Assembly: GCA_003661365.1 (NCBI GenBank)
Contig: QMVZ01000019.1
Location: 1 to 17,110 of the forward strand
Source of the DNA: Thermoproteota archaeon
Lineage (GTDB): Archaea; Korarchaeota; Korarchaeia; Korarchaeales; Korarchaeaceae
Direction of reading: 5' to 3'
DNA length: 17,110 bases
A program made the position numbers and the translations under genes. Shown one piece after another: positions 15,124 through 17,110 of this stretch; the stretch's first letter is position 1; every line of letters begins with the position of its first letter. The notes under the pieces were generated by a model, which was not told where the DNA came from, ran no database searches, and was given only the letters and a program-made list of their open reading frames with translations.

Positions 15124-15305
15124 TTGTTCGGTTACACGAGTAAGATATTGAGAGTGGATCTCTCAGCCAATAGGATAAGTTCTCAAGCGTTAGATATGAG
15201 CTTGGCACAAGAGCATCTGAGAATAATAGGCTTCTGGGATTCCTAGAAAGGAGAAGATCAAGGATCCGGGTCTAGAGATTAGCCAAGGGAATGAACAAAG
15301 CTTGA
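15124..15305 (+). pseudogene. Truncated N-terminal remnant of a third AOR gene
   Basis: From the TTG at 15124 forty codons read FGYTSKILRVDLSANRIS and onward through LDMSLAQEH to IIGF, clearly the AOR 1 opening (FGYMGKILRVNLSNAKVS ... LDGSLAREY ... GIGF), then a TAG at 15244. Beyond it, 15268-15305 still resembles AOR 1 around residues 47-60 at the DNA level, though out of frame. The remaining ~570 codons are gone. The start codon abuts the preceding stop exactly as in the live operon (TGA-TTG here, TAA-GTG there). Confidence 0.85.
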
Positions 15306-15320
15306 TCCCTCTCTCTTATT

Positions 15321-15354
15321 CTGAATGTTTATAGAAAAATTCAGAGTATAATTT
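15321..15354 (+). promoter_or_regulatory. Promoter of the SsnA-type amidohydrolase
   Basis: TTTATAGAAAA (15328-15338) lies 28-38 bases before the ATG and is a good TATA candidate; a second AT-rich block, TATAATTTA, starts at 15348. There is no Shine-Dalgarno sequence before the ATG, so the message is probably nearly leaderless. The same block recurs at 7766-7799. Confidence 0.5.
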
Positions 15355-15365
15355 ACCGATTTCTC

Positions 15366-16700
15366 ATGAGATCGCTTGCAATCCTCCATGGTTTAATTGT
15401 TACAATGGATAAAGAAAGGAGGGTTATAGAGGACGGTGGTATTTACATTGAAGAGAACAGGATCGTTGACGTATCATCTGCTTTGGAGATAAAGAAATCC
15501 TATCATTTCGATGAAGAGATAGATATTAAAGGGAAGGTCGTAATTCCTGGCCTTATAGACTCACATAGGCATCTATATGGCATCCTGACAAGAGGTATGC
15601 CCATCAAGAAGCTTCCAACTTCCTTTATAAGCTTCTTAGAGGACTTTTGGTGGCCATATGTGGAAAATCAGTTGGATAAGGAGATGATAAGGGCCTCTGC
15701 GATGGCCTCAGGAGTTGAAGCCCTAAAGAACGGAACTACCTGCGTCGTGGACATATTGGAAGCTCCAAATGCCATTCCGGGGGCACTTGAAGTTGAAGCA
15801 GAAGCTCTAGAAAAATTAGGGTTGAGGGCCATTCTCTCCTTCGAGGCCACAGAGCGAGTAAGCGAGGAAAACGGGGAACTTGGCCTAAAGGAAAACGAGT
15901 ACTTCATTAGAAGTAAGAAAGAGGATCCTCTTATCAGAGGAATGATGTGTATTCATACTACGTTCACATGCAGTCCAGAGTTCCTGTCAGAGGCCAGGAG
16001 AATAGCGGATAGGCTTAACTCTGGGATACATATTCACCTAGAGGAAGGGAAGTACGAGACAATGTACTGCCTTGTCAATTACAGAAAACTCCCGGTTCAG
16101 TTATACGAGGGAATCGGTTTCCTAAAGTCCGATGTGTTAGCTGCTCAATGCGTTCACCTTTCTCTAGAGGAGATGGAGATAATGAAGAGGAAGGGTGTGA
16201 AAGTTAGTCATGAACCTCTGAGCAACTGCGAGGTGGGGGGAGGCATTGCCCCGATTCCAGATTTGCTTGAGAAGGGGATAACTGTCGGTTTAGGGACAGA
16301 TGGATTTGTTATTGACGAATTTGAGGTGATGAGAGCGGCTTTCCTGATACATAAGGGGTATAGAAGGGATCCTACGGTCATGCCTCCCGACAAGGTCTTT
16401 GAAATGGCAACCGTGAAGAACGCAGAAGCCATAGGAATGGATGACAGGATAGGATCAATAGAGCCCGGGAAAGAAGCCGACATCGTCATCCTGAAGCCTA
16501 AGACTTACACGAGACTTTCCAGAGATAACGTAATAGCGCAGCTCGTTGGATTCGGTACTGGATCCTGGGTTGATAAAGTCCTTGTAGGAGGAAGAACCGT
16601 AGTTTCAGATGGTAAAGTGATTGCTGTTGAGGAAGAGGAAGTTATGAGAAGGGCTAAAGAAGAAAGCATTAGGCTTTGGGAGAAGAGTAAGAAGAAGTGA
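15366..16700 (+). CDS. SsnA/TRZ-ATZ-type amidohydrolase (aminohydrolase of cyclic compounds)
   Basis: This 444-residue protein has the metal site of the cytosine deaminase/chlorohydrolase branch of the amidohydrolase superfamily: H68 and H70 (SHRHLYG), HIHLEEG in the middle of the barrel, VHLS, and the catalytic aspartate in GLGTDGF. The LYGILTRGMP segment followed by FLEDFWWPYVENQLD and GTTCVVDI resembles SsnA, an aminohydrolase encoded beside ygfK and hyuA in E. coli. This branch removes an amino group or opens rings of purines, pyrimidines and triazines using one metal ion. The conserved C-terminal part (GSIEPGKEADIVIL, VLVGGRTVVSDGKVI) forms the small beta domain. The ATG at 15366 follows a TATA box without a Shine-Dalgarno sequence. 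It lies behind the decayed PreA-AOR copy and may originally have been functionally tied to it. Guanine deaminase or another cyclic amidine deaminase are alternatives. Confidence 0.85.
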   Translation: MRSLAILHGLIVTMDKERRVIEDGGIYIEENRIVDVSSALEIKKSYHFDEEIDIKGKVVIPGLIDSHRHLYGILTRGMPIKKLPTSFISFLEDFWWPYVENQLDKEMIRASAMASGVEALKNGTTCVVDILEAPNAIPGALEVEAEALEKLGLRAILSFEATERVSEENGELGLKENEYFIRSKKEDPLIRGMMCIHTTFTCSPEFLSEARRIADRLNSGIHIHLEEGKYETMYCLVNYRKLPVQLYEGIGFLKSDVLAAQCVHLSLEEMEIMKRKGVKVSHEPLSNCEVGGGIAPIPDLLEKGITVGLGTDGFVIDEFEVMRAAFLIHKGYRRDPTVMPPDKVFEMATVKNAEAIGMDDRIGSIEPGKEADIVILKPKTYTRLSRDNVIAQLVGFGTGSWVDKVLVGGRTVVSDGKVIAVEEEEVMRRAKEESIRLWEKSKKK

Positions 16701-16722
16701 GAGCTTACTAGAGGTGCTCATA

Positions 16723-17110
16723 GTGCAAACATGGTACTTAGATGTTCTAACTATAGGAGCTGCTGCGGTTGACTTAGTTGTGAGGGTAAAGAGACATCCA
16801 GAACCTGATCAGATGGTATTTGCCGAGGAATTTGGCGTGTTTCCAGGAGGCTCTACTGCTAACATAGCGGTAGCCCTAGCAAAACTCGGGGCCAGAGTGG
16901 GATTCCTTGGAAAGGTAGGGAAGGATCATTACGGAGAACTACTACTTGATGACTTTAGAAGGTCTGGAGTTGACATAAGCAAGGTTGTAGTTGAAGAATC
17001 CGCTAGAACAGCATGCACCTTCATAGCGGTTGATAAGGAAGGAAGGAGAGTAATTTACTCTCTGGGAGGAAAGGCCTTACTTGAGTCCCCTAACGAGATA
17101 GACCTCTCCT
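16723..17110 (+). CDS. PfkB (ribokinase) family kinase, N-terminal part
   Basis: The open frame runs to the window edge and gives 129 residues. The GTG at 16723 is the likely start, with GAGGTG (16711-16716) six bases before it; a GTG at 16714 is possible too. The N-terminal strand VLTIGAAAVDLVVRV and the family signature GGSTANIAVALAKLGARVGF, with GKVGKDHYGELLLDDFRRSG after it, define PfkB/ribokinase proteins, which phosphorylate sugars or nucleosides with ATP. The catalytic GAGD-type motif and ATP site lie beyond the window, so the substrate cannot be read. It begins 22 bases after the SsnA-type gene and is probably in the same operon, which fits a role in nucleoside or sugar salvage. Confidence 0.85.
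   Translation, partial: MQTWYLDVLTIGAAAVDLVVRVKRHPEPDQMVFAEEFGVFPGGSTANIAVALAKLGARVGFLGKVGKDHYGELLLDDFRRSGVDISKVVVEESARTACTFIAVDKEGRRVIYSLGGKALLESPNEIDLS

Noticed and set aside
1..17110. Insertion sequence or transposase that could explain the duplicated modules
   Set aside because: No transposase-like frame, terminal inverted repeats or target-site duplications could be seen; recombination between paralogues is enough to explain the pattern.

Overview
The window looks like a chromosomal segment of an anaerobic, probably thermophilic archaeon. The signs are tungsten-type aldehyde ferredoxin oxidoreductase (AOR) genes, polyferredoxins, TATA-like boxes about 25-35 bases upstream of start codons with very short or absent leaders, common GTG/TTG starts, and heavy use of AGA/AGG and ATA codons. 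A crenarchaeal or korarchaeal affiliation is my best guess, but no rRNA or ribosomal gene is present to confirm it. I see no tRNA, CRISPR array, transposase or phage gene.

Layout. 1-355: C-terminal end of a membrane-anchored surface protein. 356-979: decayed DNA with the remains of a molybdopterin-fold oxidoreductase gene. 980-4421: a tight operon of a PreA-like flavin/Fe-S dehydrogenase, an AOR and a four-cluster polyferredoxin. 4396-5757 (minus): a hydantoinase/dihydropyrimidinase-like amidohydrolase, overlapping the polyferredoxin tail to tail. 5881-7746: a second AOR, followed by the remnant of an SsnA-type amidohydrolase start and a hairpin terminator. 8189-9359 (minus): two tandem paralogous MazG-like proteins. 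About 9740-10490 (minus): a frameshifted M19 dipeptidase pseudogene. 10678-14308: an ECF-type uptake transporter locus (small two-helix membrane protein, S component, fused double ATPase, T component). 14532-15305: a decayed second copy of the PreA-AOR operon. 15366-16700: an intact SsnA-type amidohydrolase. 16723 to the end: the N-terminal part of a PfkB-family kinase.

How the genes may work together (inference). The flavin/Fe-S dehydrogenase, the two tungsten enzymes, the polyferredoxin, two cyclic-amidohydrolase-superfamily enzymes and an uptake transporter fit an anaerobic pathway that imports a nitrogen heterocycle (pyrimidine-, purine- or hydantoin-like), reduces or oxidises it, and opens the ring. 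The gene set is reminiscent of the E. coli yge/hyuA/ygfK/ssnA/xdh purine-breakdown locus, with AORs in place of xanthine-dehydrogenase-type enzymes. The substrate cannot be read from the sequence.

The locus has a visible history of duplication and decay. There are two full AORs and one AOR remnant, one intact and one collapsed preA-like gene, and one intact and one collapsed ssnA-like start. The two live AORs share a nearly identical stretch suggestive of recent gene conversion. The points most worth following up are the PreA-AOR-polyferredoxin operon, the hydantoinase with Glu at the usual carboxylated-lysine position, and the duplicated/decayed modules.
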